This document shows, one piece after another, positions 8,217 through 16,050 of a stretch of 44,495 bases of DNA. The notes beneath the pieces are model-generated. The model did not search any database. It was not told the DNA's origin and worked only from the letters and a program-made list of their open reading frames with translations. Source of the DNA: Anaerolinea sp. (GTDB lineage Bacteria > Chloroflexota > Anaerolineae > Anaerolineales > Anaerolineaceae); NCBI GenBank assembly GCA_013824865.1, contig PNON01000017.1, forward strand, positions 1-44,495, in the 5' to 3' direction. The first letter of the stretch is position 1. Each line of letters opens with the position of its first letter. The position numbers were made by a program, and so were the translations under genes.

Positions 8217-8855
8217 ATGAAAGAAATAGATCAATCCAGTTGGCCACGCCGCAAGCATTTTGAGATCTTCAACACCTTTGATTACCCTCATTTTAATCTG
8301 TGTGCGAATTTGGATGTGACTCATATCTACAATATGGCTAAAACTACCGGGTTTTCATTAAATATCTCTCTGGTGTATATCATCTCCCATACAGCCAACG
8401 AGCTGACTGAATTTCGCTGGCGCATCCGCGACAATTCAGTGGTGGAGCATGAAGTGGTGCATCCATCAACTTCCATTATGAACGATGATAACCTTTTTTC
8501 ATTCTGCACCATTAACTATGATTCTGATTTCAAGGTTTTTGTTAAGGAAGCAGAAAAAACAATTGCCTACCGGAAGCTGCACCCCACGCTGGAGGATGAA
8601 CCCGGACAGGATGACTTGCTATTCCTTTCCGGTATTCCATGGGTTTCTTTCACCGGTCTAACCCACCCCATCCACATGCACCCGGCAGATTCCAACCCGC
8701 GTTTCTCGTGGGGTAAGATTTTCCGGGCTGGACAAAAACGCATGCTGCCTTTTTCTGTACAGGTGAATCACGCACTCATGGATGGGTTTCATGTAGGACG
8801 CTATTATCAGCGTCTACAGGCTTTCCTGGAAAACCCCGAATCGTGGATGAAGTAA
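8217..8855 (+). CDS. Chloramphenicol acetyltransferase family protein
   Basis: A 212-residue acyl-CoA-dependent acetyltransferase of the CAT fold. The N-terminal WPRRKHFEIFNTFDYPHF segment, the LSGIPWVSFTGL segment carrying the conserved serine, and the active-site histidine motif NHALMDGFHVGR (His followed by AxxDG) near the C-terminus all match the family. AGGAGTCC precedes the ATG; the in-frame TTG upstream would overlap the promoter. Many CAT-like proteins encoded in chromosomes do not acetylate chloramphenicol, so resistance is possible but not shown. A deoxynucleoside kinase gene follows after 34 bases on the same strand. Confidence 0.88.
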   Translation: MKEIDQSSWPRRKHFEIFNTFDYPHFNLCANLDVTHIYNMAKTTGFSLNISLVYIISHTANELTEFRWRIRDNSVVEHEVVHPSTSIMNDDNLFSFCTINYDSDFKVFVKEAEKTIAYRKLHPTLEDEPGQDDLLFLSGIPWVSFTGLTHPIHMHPADSNPRFSWGKIFRAGQKRMLPFSVQVNHALMDGFHVGRYYQRLQAFLENPESWMK

Positions 8856-8889
8856 TAACTGGAAAATTATAATCATATGAGGAAAGCGA

Positions 8890-9525
8890 ATGACAAAGAG
8901 ACTGATCGTCGTAGCTGGCAATATCGGAGCAGGCAAGACATCACTGACCGAAAGGATTGGCGTTCGGCTTGGCTGGCGCACTGCCTTCGAGTCAGTAGCG
9001 GATAATCCTTACCTCCCAGATTTCTACAGGGATATGAAAACCTGGTCCTTTCACCTCCAGGTCTTCTTTTTAGGGCATCGTGCCCAGCAATTCATGGACC
9101 TGGCCAGTGATCCACTTTCCGCCATCCTTGATCGCAGCATTTTTGAAGATGCGTATATCTTTGCCCGCGCACTGCACCACATGGGTAATTTCACCGAGCG
9201 TGATTATGATGCCTACCGCAGACTTTACGAATTAGTCGTTAAGAATTTACCTGCTCCCGATTTGCTTATCTACCTGCGTGCACCTGTGAACGTGCTGATG
9301 AAACGCATCCAAGCCCGTGCGCGGAATATTGAAACTGGAATTTCCCCAGATTATCTCTCCCTTTTGGATTCTTACTATGATGACTGGCTGGGCAGCTTTG
9401 ATCTGTGCCCGGTGCTCACCATCCAGACGGATGACCTGGATTTTGTGCATAAACCGAAAACACTGGATATCATCGTGGACAGGATCAACCAAAAATTGGC
9501 TGGGAAAGAAGACCTGGTCTTCTAA
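8890..9525 (+). CDS. Deoxynucleoside kinase (deoxyadenosine/deoxyguanosine-type)
   Basis: A 211-residue kinase that phosphorylates deoxynucleosides for dNTP salvage. The P-loop VVAGNIGAGKTSL is at residues 6-18, FESVADNPYLPDFY follows the usual E-x-V-x-x-NPYL signature, ILDRSIFEDAYIFA is the DRS motif, and PDLLIYLRAP and the RARNIE lid arginines are present. These features fit the bacterial Dgk/Dak group better than thymidine kinase 1. GAGGAAAGCGA precedes the ATG. Together with tdk and hpt it gives this organism broad nucleoside salvage. Confidence 0.92.
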   Translation: MTKRLIVVAGNIGAGKTSLTERIGVRLGWRTAFESVADNPYLPDFYRDMKTWSFHLQVFFLGHRAQQFMDLASDPLSAILDRSIFEDAYIFARALHHMGNFTERDYDAYRRLYELVVKNLPAPDLLIYLRAPVNVLMKRIQARARNIETGISPDYLSLLDSYYDDWLGSFDLCPVLTIQTDDLDFVHKPKTLDIIVDRINQKLAGKEDLVF

Positions 9526-9568
9526 TACCCGGTCAGTGAGTATGATTTTTTTCACCAGCGGCTTCGCG

Positions 9569-9594
9569 CAACCAAACGAGTGAATATGCGTATA
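9569..9594 (+). promoter_or_regulatory. Possible ECF-type promoter before the sigma gene
   Basis: CAACC followed after 15 bases by CGTATA resembles the AAC / CGT pattern of extracytoplasmic-function sigma promoters, which are commonly autoregulated. It is short and degenerate. Confidence 0.22.
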
Positions 9595-9636
9595 CATGGA
9601 TAGACCTCTGACACCTTCTCCCGGAAGACGGCAAGC

Positions 9637-10206
9637 ATGACACAAATCACTACCGTGGATCTTAATAATTTCACTCAAATCGTGGAGGAAAATCATCGTC
9701 CGGTCTACAATCTTTGCTACAGGATGCTGGGTGATCCAAGCGATGCTGAAGATGCGTCTCAGGAAACTTTTTGGAAGGCATACCGGAATTTTCACCGCTA
9801 TGACCCGACGCGTTCTCTGCTCACCTGGCTGCTTTCCATCGCTGCCCACCACTGCATTGACGAACTACGCAAACGGAAGATGAAAACTTTCAGTATTGAT
9901 CTGTTCGCTGATGAGGTACTTCCTGACCAGGCACCTTTACCTGAAAGCATGGTAAGCACCAATCTGGAGAATGAACAGTTGCGATGCTTGCTGACTAAAC
10001 TTCAACCGGATGATCGCGCAGCCATCATCATGCGTTACTGGTACAGCCTGTCAGATGAGGAAATTGGTGAATGCCTCCATCTGAGCATCAGTGCCGTAAA
10101 AAGTCGTTTATTCCGTGCCAGAAAATTGCTTGCGTCAGCCTGGCAAAGACAACAAGGCGAGAGCACTGCTGATATAAGGAGACAACATGAACCACAATCC
10201 ATTTGA
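9637..10206 (+). CDS. ECF-type RNA polymerase sigma factor
   Basis: A 189-residue sigma-70-family factor with only regions 2 and 4. Region 2: VYNLCYRMLGDPSDAEDASQ, FWKAYRNFHRYDP, then LLTWLLSIAAHHCIDELRKRK for -10 recognition and melting. Region 4: LQPDDRAAIIMRYWYSLSDEE and the helix-turn-helix LSISAVKSRLFRARKLL for -35 contact. Its 3' end overlaps the following anti-sigma gene by 20 bases, the usual arrangement for a sigma/anti-sigma pair. The operon content suggests control of an envelope response. Confidence 0.93.
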   Translation: MTQITTVDLNNFTQIVEENHRPVYNLCYRMLGDPSDAEDASQETFWKAYRNFHRYDPTRSLLTWLLSIAAHHCIDELRKRKMKTFSIDLFADEVLPDQAPLPESMVSTNLENEQLRCLLTKLQPDDRAAIIMRYWYSLSDEEIGECLHLSISAVKSRLFRARKLLASAWQRQQGESTADIRRQHEPQSI

Positions 10207-10723
10207 AGAGTGGCTGTTCGAAGACCAGCTGACATTAGAAGAGCGAACTCAGCTGAATGTTCACTTAAAGGAATGTGCCAGTTGTCGTGCCTTGTCTGCC
10301 GCTGGATTGGAAACTTCACGATTGCTTTCCAACTCTGCTCCAGTCAGCCCGGCGGCAGGCTTCACAGATCGGTGGGCAAGCTTAGCCACAGATAAGGAAG
10401 CAGCGGAACAAAAAAAGCAGGTTCGTTTACTCTTCATTCTTTTGGCTTCTTTCGCTTTGCTTTCTATCACCTCTCTATTCCTATCGAGTTACTTCTCAGA
10501 TCATTCCATTATGGCAGTGCTATCCAATGTAATATTTAACGCACTGCACTTGATCGAGCGGACGATAATCATTATACAATCCTACCGATTCGTACTTACT
10601 GTCCTCCCATTCCGTATTCCTTATCTAATGTGGGTGGTTGTTATGGCCAATGCAGCCTTCTGGATGGCCTTCTGGAGTCTTTCAATCTGGAAATTCTCAT
10701 CGCTCAAGCGGGTATTTGCATGA
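10187..10723 (+). CDS. Zinc-finger-type membrane anti-sigma factor
   Basis: A 178-residue protein whose N-terminal cytoplasmic domain carries HLKECASCRA, the HxxxCxxC motif of ZAS (zf-HC2) anti-sigma domains, preceded by a short helical segment with LTLEERTQLNVHL. Membrane segments follow near residues 83-102 (LLFILLASFALLSITSLFL) and towards the C-terminus (YLMWVVVMANAAFWMAFWSL). It should hold the preceding sigma factor at the membrane until a signal releases it. Start overlaps the sigma gene; its stop overlaps the next start (ATGA). Confidence 0.9.
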   Translation: MNHNPFEEWLFEDQLTLEERTQLNVHLKECASCRALSAAGLETSRLLSNSAPVSPAAGFTDRWASLATDKEAAEQKKQVRLLFILLASFALLSITSLFLSSYFSDHSIMAVLSNVIFNALHLIERTIIIIQSYRFVLTVLPFRIPYLMWVVVMANAAFWMAFWSLSIWKFSSLKRVFA

Positions 10724-11673
10724 AGAAAATCTTTCTCACGATTTCCATTACACTTCTGCTCGCGATCAGTCTACCTGCACCTGTTCATGCAAGTCAGGTA
10801 ATGGAAGACCAGGTCTCCATCGGTGGAATAGTTCGAATTGAATCAGGTGAAAAAATCGATGGTAGTTTGATTGTCCTTGGCGGAAAGGCGGTTATCGCTT
10901 TTGGAGCGAATGTGTCCGGAGACGTGGTGATCATTGGCGGTCAGACTGAAATCGAAGGCGATGTCGGTGGTGACCTGGTGCTTGTGGGTTCAGAAGCCAG
11001 CTTGCTGCCAACCGCACGGCTTGTTGGAAATGTAGAATCCATCTCATCCAGATTTGATCAGGCCACTGGAGCACAAGTTAAGGGTCAGATCCACGAGATT
11101 GGAGCATATTCCCTTCTGAGCACTGGCCTGGATGTAGATCACCCAGCATATATAAACCCACTAGAGGTGTCAAAGCTCAACTTCTCACCGGTGATGCAAG
11201 TAACAGGCAGCGCATTTCAAAGTTTCCTACAGGCCATTTTTGCCATGCTGGTGGCGTTGATATTTCCGCGTCGCTTGAAAGGTGCAGCAATTCAGCTGAG
11301 TAGCGCCATCTTACGGACAACCAGTTTCGGCTTGCTGGCAGCCATTGTCTCTCCTTTGCTGATTGCTTTTATAGCCATCACCATCATTGGTATTCCCCTG
11401 GCTATGCTGGGCGCAATTGCGCTAGCGCTTGCGGTTATATTTGGATATATCGCGATAGGAGCAGCCATTGGTATCTGGATCGCAGCCGCGTTCAAGTCAC
11501 AATGGCATATCGCAGTCTGCGCCGGCGTTGGCACAATGCTTTTAGCTCTGGTAATGGCTCTTTTGTCAAAGCTTGGCACTGGCGGCATCATTGTTATCAT
11601 ACTCATTCACCTGCTGGGTCTGGGTTCGGTGGTATTAACCCGTTTTGGCAGGAGTGAAAGAATATCGAATTAA
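10720..11673 (+). CDS. Bactofilin-like polymer-forming membrane protein
   Basis: A 317-residue protein with a signal peptide (LTISITLLLAISLPAPVHA), then a short-repeat beta-helix region at about residues 30-110 (SIGGIVRI, GSLIVLGGKAVI, GDVVIIGGQTEI, GDLVLVGSEASL) like bactofilin/polymer-forming cytoskeletal domains, then about four membrane segments in the C-terminal half. The beta-helix would face outside the membrane. The ATG overlaps the anti-sigma stop, which decides the start over a longer in-frame reading from 10630. Its coupling to a sigma/anti-sigma pair suggests an envelope-maintenance role; function is inferred. Confidence 0.82.
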   Translation: MKKIFLTISITLLLAISLPAPVHASQVMEDQVSIGGIVRIESGEKIDGSLIVLGGKAVIAFGANVSGDVVIIGGQTEIEGDVGGDLVLVGSEASLLPTARLVGNVESISSRFDQATGAQVKGQIHEIGAYSLLSTGLDVDHPAYINPLEVSKLNFSPVMQVTGSAFQSFLQAIFAMLVALIFPRRLKGAAIQLSSAILRTTSFGLLAAIVSPLLIAFIAITIIGIPLAMLGAIALALAVIFGYIAIGAAIGIWIAAAFKSQWHIAVCAGVGTMLLALVMALLSKLGTGGIIVIILIHLLGLGSVVLTRFGRSERISN

Positions 11674-11692
11674 TCGCTGTTTTGGAGGAAGA

Positions 11693-12550
11693 ATGAAGAA
11701 GAAACTATTACCCCTGTTCGTATTGATCATCTTCGTCACGATGGCTTGCAGCTTCACAGTAAATGTACCGACGATTGAAACTGGTCCTGACCAGACATAC
11801 CAGATTCAAGAAGAAGCTCCTTCGGGCAATGAACCATTTGACATTTCACTGAAGATTGGCGCAGCCAAGCTGGACCTTTCTGGTGGAGCTGCGGGATTGG
11901 TAGATGGAACCGTCGTATATAACATTGAAGATTGGGAACCCGAACTTGATCGCACCGCCAGTAGTCTCAAGATTTCTCAGGGCAAGGCATCCAATGTCGG
12001 TGGTTTCAATGTCAATGACATTAAGAACGAATGGACACTAAGATTCTCTGAAAATGTTCCGCTGAATCTGTCCATTGATGCTGGTGCGTATACGGGATTA
12101 ATGGACTTCACCAATATTCCCCTGCGATCACTGGTCATCCATGACGGCGCAAGTGATAATACCATTCAATTCGGCGCCCCGAACCCTTCACGCATGGAAA
12201 GGTTCGATTATACGACCGGTGCTTCCACTGTTAGACTCGAAGGTCTGGGAAACACAAACTGCGACAAGATTACCTTCACGGGCGGTGCTGGCACCTACAC
12301 CCTCGACTTCACCGGTAATATGCAACGGGATATGAAAGTAAAAATTGACGCGGGTGTGAGCACCATCCGCATCATAGTCCCGGCCGGGATAAAAGTTGAA
12401 GTGGACGTACAGGGCGGGATGAAAACCGTTTCCACCCAGGGCACCTGGACAGTTAATGATAACTATTACACAACCGGTACTGGCGGGATCACCCTATCGC
12501 TGGTGATCAACACCAACCTGGGCACCCTCATGCTCGACCAGGAAGATTAA
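11693..12550 (+). CDS. Lipoprotein with beta-rich (toast-rack/adhesin-like) body
   Basis: A 285-residue protein whose first ~20 residues are a lipoprotein signal (FVLIIFVTMAC, Cys20 as lipidation site). The rest is rich in short beta strands with Gly/Ser/Thr turns: DISLKIGAAKLDLSGGA, LNLSIDAGAYTGLMDF, MKVKIDAGVSTIRIIVP, GGMKTVSTQGTW. This repeated pattern matches proteins of the LiaF/DUF2154 'toast-rack' type. TTTTGGAGGAAGA precedes the ATG. It is the last gene of the sigma operon, just before a terminator, so it may be an envelope-surface effector or sensor. Confidence 0.78.
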   Translation: MKKKLLPLFVLIIFVTMACSFTVNVPTIETGPDQTYQIQEEAPSGNEPFDISLKIGAAKLDLSGGAAGLVDGTVVYNIEDWEPELDRTASSLKISQGKASNVGGFNVNDIKNEWTLRFSENVPLNLSIDAGAYTGLMDFTNIPLRSLVIHDGASDNTIQFGAPNPSRMERFDYTTGASTVRLEGLGNTNCDKITFTGGAGTYTLDFTGNMQRDMKVKIDAGVSTIRIIVPAGIKVEVDVQGGMKTVSTQGTWTVNDNYYTTGTGGITLSLVINTNLGTLMLDQED

Positions 12551-12575
12551 TCCGTTTACCCACTTTGAATGACCA

Positions 12576-12598
12576 AAACCCGGGTGCCGCCCGGGTTT
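12576..12598. terminator. Bidirectional hairpin between converging operons
   Basis: AAACCCGGG and CCCGGGTTT, nine-base exact arms with a five-base loop, lie between the lipoprotein stop and the MFS stop. The A/T ends give short U tracts in both directions. Confidence 0.75.
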
Positions 12599-12599
12599 A

Positions 12600-13754
12600 T
12601 CAGCGCTTAGTTCGAGTGATAAAAAGTGAAGCAACCGCGCCCATTAAGCAGATTAAAGCTGTGGAGTAAAACACCGGGATAAAACCTGTTTTATCCGCCA
12701 TGTACCCGGAAGCCATGGCCCCAAGTGATCCACTGGAAAACATAAAACCTAAAACCAGCCCTGTAACGAGGCCAGTCCCGCCATGGATTAGCCTCTGCGC
12801 CAAAACGAGAATAACGCAAAAAGCGGATCCAGTTAGAAAACCGGAAAGGGGGATAAGATAATAATAAAGCGGATGATAACCCAGGATGGGTATTATAAGC
12901 AGCGGTACAGTCCCCAAGAAGAGCGATCCACTCACAATAATTCCTTTGGGATATTTATCCGCTAATACTCCCCCAAAGACATTACCGATGGCATAACCAC
13001 CCATAAATAACGCGGACAGTACCCCATATATAGAGGGGGTTTGACCAAGATCTCCCAGGTACTTGGGCATGAAGGTCACCATGTTTTGCTGCACCCATGA
13101 GAGGAAGGCAGCAACAACCACCAGCGCAATCAATTCCTGGCTCAGTTTAAATCTGCCTTCCCGCTTTTCCACCTTTTGAACCATATTGAATGGACCAGCC
13201 TGCCGCAGTTGCCAGGAAGCCCAGCCTGCCATAGGCAAGGTAAGAAAAATGAGAGGAAAGAGCCCGGCAACCCCAAATCGATCCAGCAGTGGCCCACCCA
13301 TCAGTGGTCCCAAAAATCCACCTACCTGTCCAAACAGGAAGAACATGGAGGTGGCAGTTGTCTCCAATCCGCTCAATTTTTCGCGCCCCAATGTAGTTGC
13401 TTCAGCGGCTCCCGCGGGGTGGAAGGCTCCAGATCCCAGGCTAGCAAGTATGAGATAGATAAGCGCAGTGGAAGTGGGGGTAAGGAGTGCCAGGAGAAAC
13501 CAGAAACCCATCCACAGCACTCCGCCACTAACCAACCAGCGTGGGCCGAGGCGGTCAGCAAAATACCCAAACACCGGCTGCGCCAGCGCTGCTGACACCA
13601 CATAAACGGTGCTGATCATGCCGATCATGGCATTCGTCAACCCCATGGGACCACTCCAATAAGTGAGAAGCACTGCGCGCTGACCGTTTAAGATATCGAT
13701 CACCAGGTGGCTGAGTGCAACGGAAGAAAAGAGCTTGTCTAGAAGTAAGGCCAT
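12600..13754 (-). CDS. MFS transporter (fosmidomycin-resistance-like)
   Basis: A 384-residue major facilitator with about 12 membrane segments. The N-terminal DKLFSSVALSHLVIDILNG and the TM4-region GSGAFHPAGAAEATTL match the Fsr-like drug-exporter subgroup, and the VFGYFADRLGPR loop is the A-motif. It would export a small molecule using the proton gradient; the substrate is unknown. It is the third gene of obg-nadD-MFS, nine bases after nadD, with no obvious ribosome site, so it may depend on coupling. Confidence 0.85.
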   Translation of the reverse strand: MALLLDKLFSSVALSHLVIDILNGQRAVLLTYWSGPMGLTNAMIGMISTVYVVSAALAQPVFGYFADRLGPRWLVSGGVLWMGFWFLLALLTPTSTALIYLILASLGSGAFHPAGAAEATTLGREKLSGLETTATSMFFLFGQVGGFLGPLMGGPLLDRFGVAGLFPLIFLTLPMAGWASWQLRQAGPFNMVQKVEKREGRFKLSQELIALVVVAAFLSWVQQNMVTFMPKYLGDLGQTPSIYGVLSALFMGGYAIGNVFGGVLADKYPKGIIVSGSLFLGTVPLLIIPILGYHPLYYYLIPLSGFLTGSAFCVILVLAQRLIHGGTGLVTGLVLGFMFSSGSLGAMASGYMADKTGFIPVFYSTALICLMGAVASLFITRTKR

Positions 13755-13763
13755 CTTAAGAAG

Positions 13764-14360
13764 TTACCGGTAGAGTTGGTTATGGATGATGATCGCTTCT
13801 ACACCAGTAACAACGTAGGCTCGCCATGTCCGGTCATGTTTAACCCGTTCGCGTATTTCGTGAGATGAGATTTCCACTATGGGAGTTTTTAACAAGTGCG
13901 TCTTGGCTCTAAGTGCAGGTAAAACAGCATTTAATTTATTCCAATCAGGCACTTTACCCTCGCGTTCCATCACGATGATGCCATCACATACTGTGACGAA
14001 TCCCTTTGAATCATGCCATACGGGCAGGTCATCCAGCGCGTCTTCGCCCATGACGTAGAAAAGCTCGGTTCCAGGAAGCTGCCGGTGGAACTCTTGGACT
14101 GTGTCAACAGCATAATGCGGCCCTGGACGTAAAGACTCAATGTCAGAAAAACGGAATTCAGCGAATCGCTCGATTGCAGCTTTCACCATGTCAGCCCGAA
14201 GTGAGAAAGGTGATATCTGTTTCCCCTTCTTATGCGGAGGATCTGGGGTCAAAACCCAGTAGACAGCATCCAATTTCATCTGCTCCATTGCCTCAGCTGC
14301 CAGCACCAGATGACCCAGATGCGGTGGGTCGAAAGTGCCACCAAAGATGCCTATACGCAT
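13764..14360 (-). CDS. nadD: Nicotinate-nucleotide adenylyltransferase
   Basis: A 198-residue enzyme joining nicotinate mononucleotide and ATP to deamido-NAD. The nucleotide-binding GIFGGTFDPPHLGHL begins at residue 3, YWVLTPDPPHKKG follows, and ISSHEIRERVK is the C-terminal (S/T)xxxIR signature. The ATG at 14360 is separated by one base from the stop of obg, a close-coupled pair often seen in bacteria. A longer frame starting 28 codons upstream overlaps obg and lacks the family start. Confidence 0.95.
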   Translation of the reverse strand: MRIGIFGGTFDPPHLGHLVLAAEAMEQMKLDAVYWVLTPDPPHKKGKQISPFSLRADMVKAAIERFAEFRFSDIESLRPGPHYAVDTVQEFHRQLPGTELFYVMGEDALDDLPVWHDSKGFVTVCDGIIVMEREGKVPDWNKLNAVLPALRAKTHLLKTPIVEISSHEIRERVKHDRTWRAYVVTGVEAIIIHNQLYR

Positions 14361-14361
14361 A

Positions 14362-15630
14362 TTAGTCCTGCCAATCAAATTCAAATTCACCAATGCAGAC
14401 AGTTTCGCCATTTTCCACCCCGGCTTTACGGAGTGCATCATCAACCCCCAACGTGTCCATCAGGCGCTGGAACCTGCGGATGGATTCTTCCATCTCCCAG
14501 TAAGTCATAGCTGCTGCGCGTTCAATCGCTTTGCCCTTTACCCGCCACTTGCCATCACTGTCCTTTAAGATGGTAAAATTACGCGCATCCTCCTCCGGCC
14601 GGTAAACCGGTATAGCATGAGCTGCCGGTAGTTCTGGCTCGGGACTCTCTCGCAATAGTTGGGCAGTTTTCCACATCAGGTCAGTCAGGTTGGTGCGAGC
14701 CAGCGCGGAAATAGTCAGCAATTGAATACCGCGTTTCTTGAATTCCTTTTGCAATCCGGCAACTTTCGCGAGCACTTCGGGATTATCTATTTTATTTAAC
14801 ACCACCAGCTGCGACTTTTCACCCAGCATGGGATCGAACAGGGCTAATTCACTGTTGATCTGCGAGAAATCCGCCAGTGGATCTTCCGATTCACCATTCA
14901 AAAGGTGAATTAATACGCGGCAGCGTTGAATATGTCTGAGGAAACTATCACCCAGACCCACACCCATGTGAGCGCCTTCCACCAAGCCTGGGATATCAGC
15001 CAGAACAAGGGTGGTATTGTCATCCAGATTTACAACCCCCAGGTTCGGCTCGAGTGTAGTGAATGGGTAGTTGGCAATCTTCGGTCTGGCGTTGGTGACA
15101 GCTGCCAGAAGGCTAGATTTGCCAGCGTTGGGCATGCCCACAATGCCAATATCTGCAATCAATTTCAATTCCAGGCGCAGATTCTTCTCTTCACCCGGTT
15201 CGCCTTTTTCAGCAGTGCGCGGCGCTTGATTGCGGGAATTCTTGAAATGAGGATTACCTTTTCCGCCGCGTCCACCCTGGCAGAGAATGAATTGCTGATC
15301 CTTTTCCACCAGGTCAACAATCAAGGCGCTGCTGTCTGAGTCATAGATCAACGTACCGGGGGGTACCTCTATGATGAGACCCTTTGCCCCCCGCCCTGTC
15401 TGGTTGTTGACTCCACCTTTACGGCCATCATCGGCGATAAAATGGGTTTTGTGCTGAAAGAGCTGCAGGGTATTCATGTGGTTGTTCACCACAAAAATGA
15501 TGTTCCCACCCTTGCCGCCATCGCCGCCATCTGGTCCGCCATGCGTAATGAACTTTTGCTGCAGGAAATGAACCATGCCATCCCCGCCCTTGCCTGATCT
15601 AACGTAAATTTTTACTTCATCAATGAACAT
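14362..15630 (-). CDS. obgE: Obg/CgtA GTPase
   Basis: A 422-residue GTPase of 50S subunit assembly. The glycine-rich Obg fold at 1-158 (SGKGGDGMVHF, GGPDGGDGGKGG), the G domain with GMPNAGKSSLL, the switch TTLEPNLG, DIPGLVEGAHMGVGLG and NKID, and a C-terminal OCT domain (KWRVKGKAIERAAAMT) are all present. No ribosome site precedes the ATG; instead TATAAT ends six bases before it, inside a perfect palindrome, suggesting a leaderless mRNA. It leads the obg-nadD-MFS unit. Confidence 0.96.
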   Translation of the reverse strand: MFIDEVKIYVRSGKGGDGMVHFLQQKFITHGGPDGGDGGKGGNIIFVVNNHMNTLQLFQHKTHFIADDGRKGGVNNQTGRGAKGLIIEVPPGTLIYDSDSSALIVDLVEKDQQFILCQGGRGGKGNPHFKNSRNQAPRTAEKGEPGEEKNLRLELKLIADIGIVGMPNAGKSSLLAAVTNARPKIANYPFTTLEPNLGVVNLDDNTTLVLADIPGLVEGAHMGVGLGDSFLRHIQRCRVLIHLLNGESEDPLADFSQINSELALFDPMLGEKSQLVVLNKIDNPEVLAKVAGLQKEFKKRGIQLLTISALARTNLTDLMWKTAQLLRESPEPELPAAHAIPVYRPEEDARNFTILKDSDGKWRVKGKAIERAAAMTYWEMEESIRRFQRLMDTLGVDDALRKAGVENGETVCIGEFEFDWQD

Positions 15631-15636
15631 AAAGTT

Positions 15637-15662
15637 ATTATAACCGAGGGTTCGGTTATAAT
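15637..15662. promoter_or_regulatory. Perfect 11-bp palindrome carrying TATAAT on both strands
   Basis: ATTATAACCGA, four bases, TCGGTTATAAT. The minus-strand TATAAT (15637-15642) ends six bases before the obg ATG, so the +1 would fall at or next to the start codon. The mirror TATAAT points towards the plus strand, where no gene is seen. It may be an operator overlapping the obg promoter. Neither orientation has a strong -35. Confidence 0.65.
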
Positions 15663-15701
15663 AGATAATTGGGTAATTGAAAAAACAAGGGAAGAATAAT
15701 T

Positions 15702-15730
15702 CACACCCCGAAGGTCAGATTCGGGGTGTG
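15702..15730 (-). terminator. Hairpin after the small lysine-rich gene
   Basis: CACACCCCGAA and its exact complement flank a seven-base loop, 16 bases after the stop of the 32-residue gene on the minus strand. It is followed by AATTATTCTT, a weak U tract. It also separates that gene from the obg promoter. Confidence 0.55.
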
Positions 15731-15745
15731 TGCTGGATGCTAATT

Positions 15746-15844
15746 CTATTTCGTGGGGATGCTGGCTACCGGTGTAACCGCGCTTTTATTCTTGTTTTGT
15801 TTTTTCTTTTTCTTTTCTTTATTTTTCGGGCTCTTATCTCCCAT
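15746..15844 (-). CDS. 32-residue lysine-rich protein
   Basis: A very short frame, MGDKSPKNKEKKKKKQNK followed by NKSAVTPVASIPTK. An excellent ribosome site (GGAGGAGCAA) precedes the ATG and a hairpin follows the stop, which argues for a real gene. Small basic proteins starting MGDKSPK are common and uncharacterised in many bacterial genomes; a role in nucleic-acid binding is only a guess from charge. Confidence 0.68.
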   Translation of the reverse strand: MGDKSPKNKEKKKKKQNKNKSAVTPVASIPTK

Positions 15845-15920
15845 TTGCTCCTCCGGTTACAATTGGTTCATGAATAAAACTTGCTCGGCGTGGCAATCAT
15901 GATAAACAACAACCATGCTT

Positions 15921-15938
15921 TTCTACGATTTCGTAGAA
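15921..15938. other. Short inverted repeat upstream of the lysine-rich gene
   Basis: TTCTACGA, two bases, TCGTAGAA. It lies between phoU and the 32-residue gene, just downstream (minus strand) of a TATAAC element, so it could be an operator or leader hairpin. Confidence 0.35.
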
Positions 15939-16050
15939 GTTATAAAATCATAGCACAATCACACCAGGTGTACAAGCATCTCAACTCCAGATTTCATAAT
16001 TTGAATCCCTGGTTCTTGGAAAAGCCACCAAGTTTGAATTATCACGTTTT

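Noticed and set aside
8217-8855. Acquired chloramphenicol-resistance cassette
   Set aside because: No mobile-element signs, similar composition to neighbours; a chromosomal CAT-family enzyme is the simpler reading.
9247-9852. 201-codon minus-strand frame across the kinase and sigma genes
   Set aside because: Shadow of two well-supported plus-strand genes.
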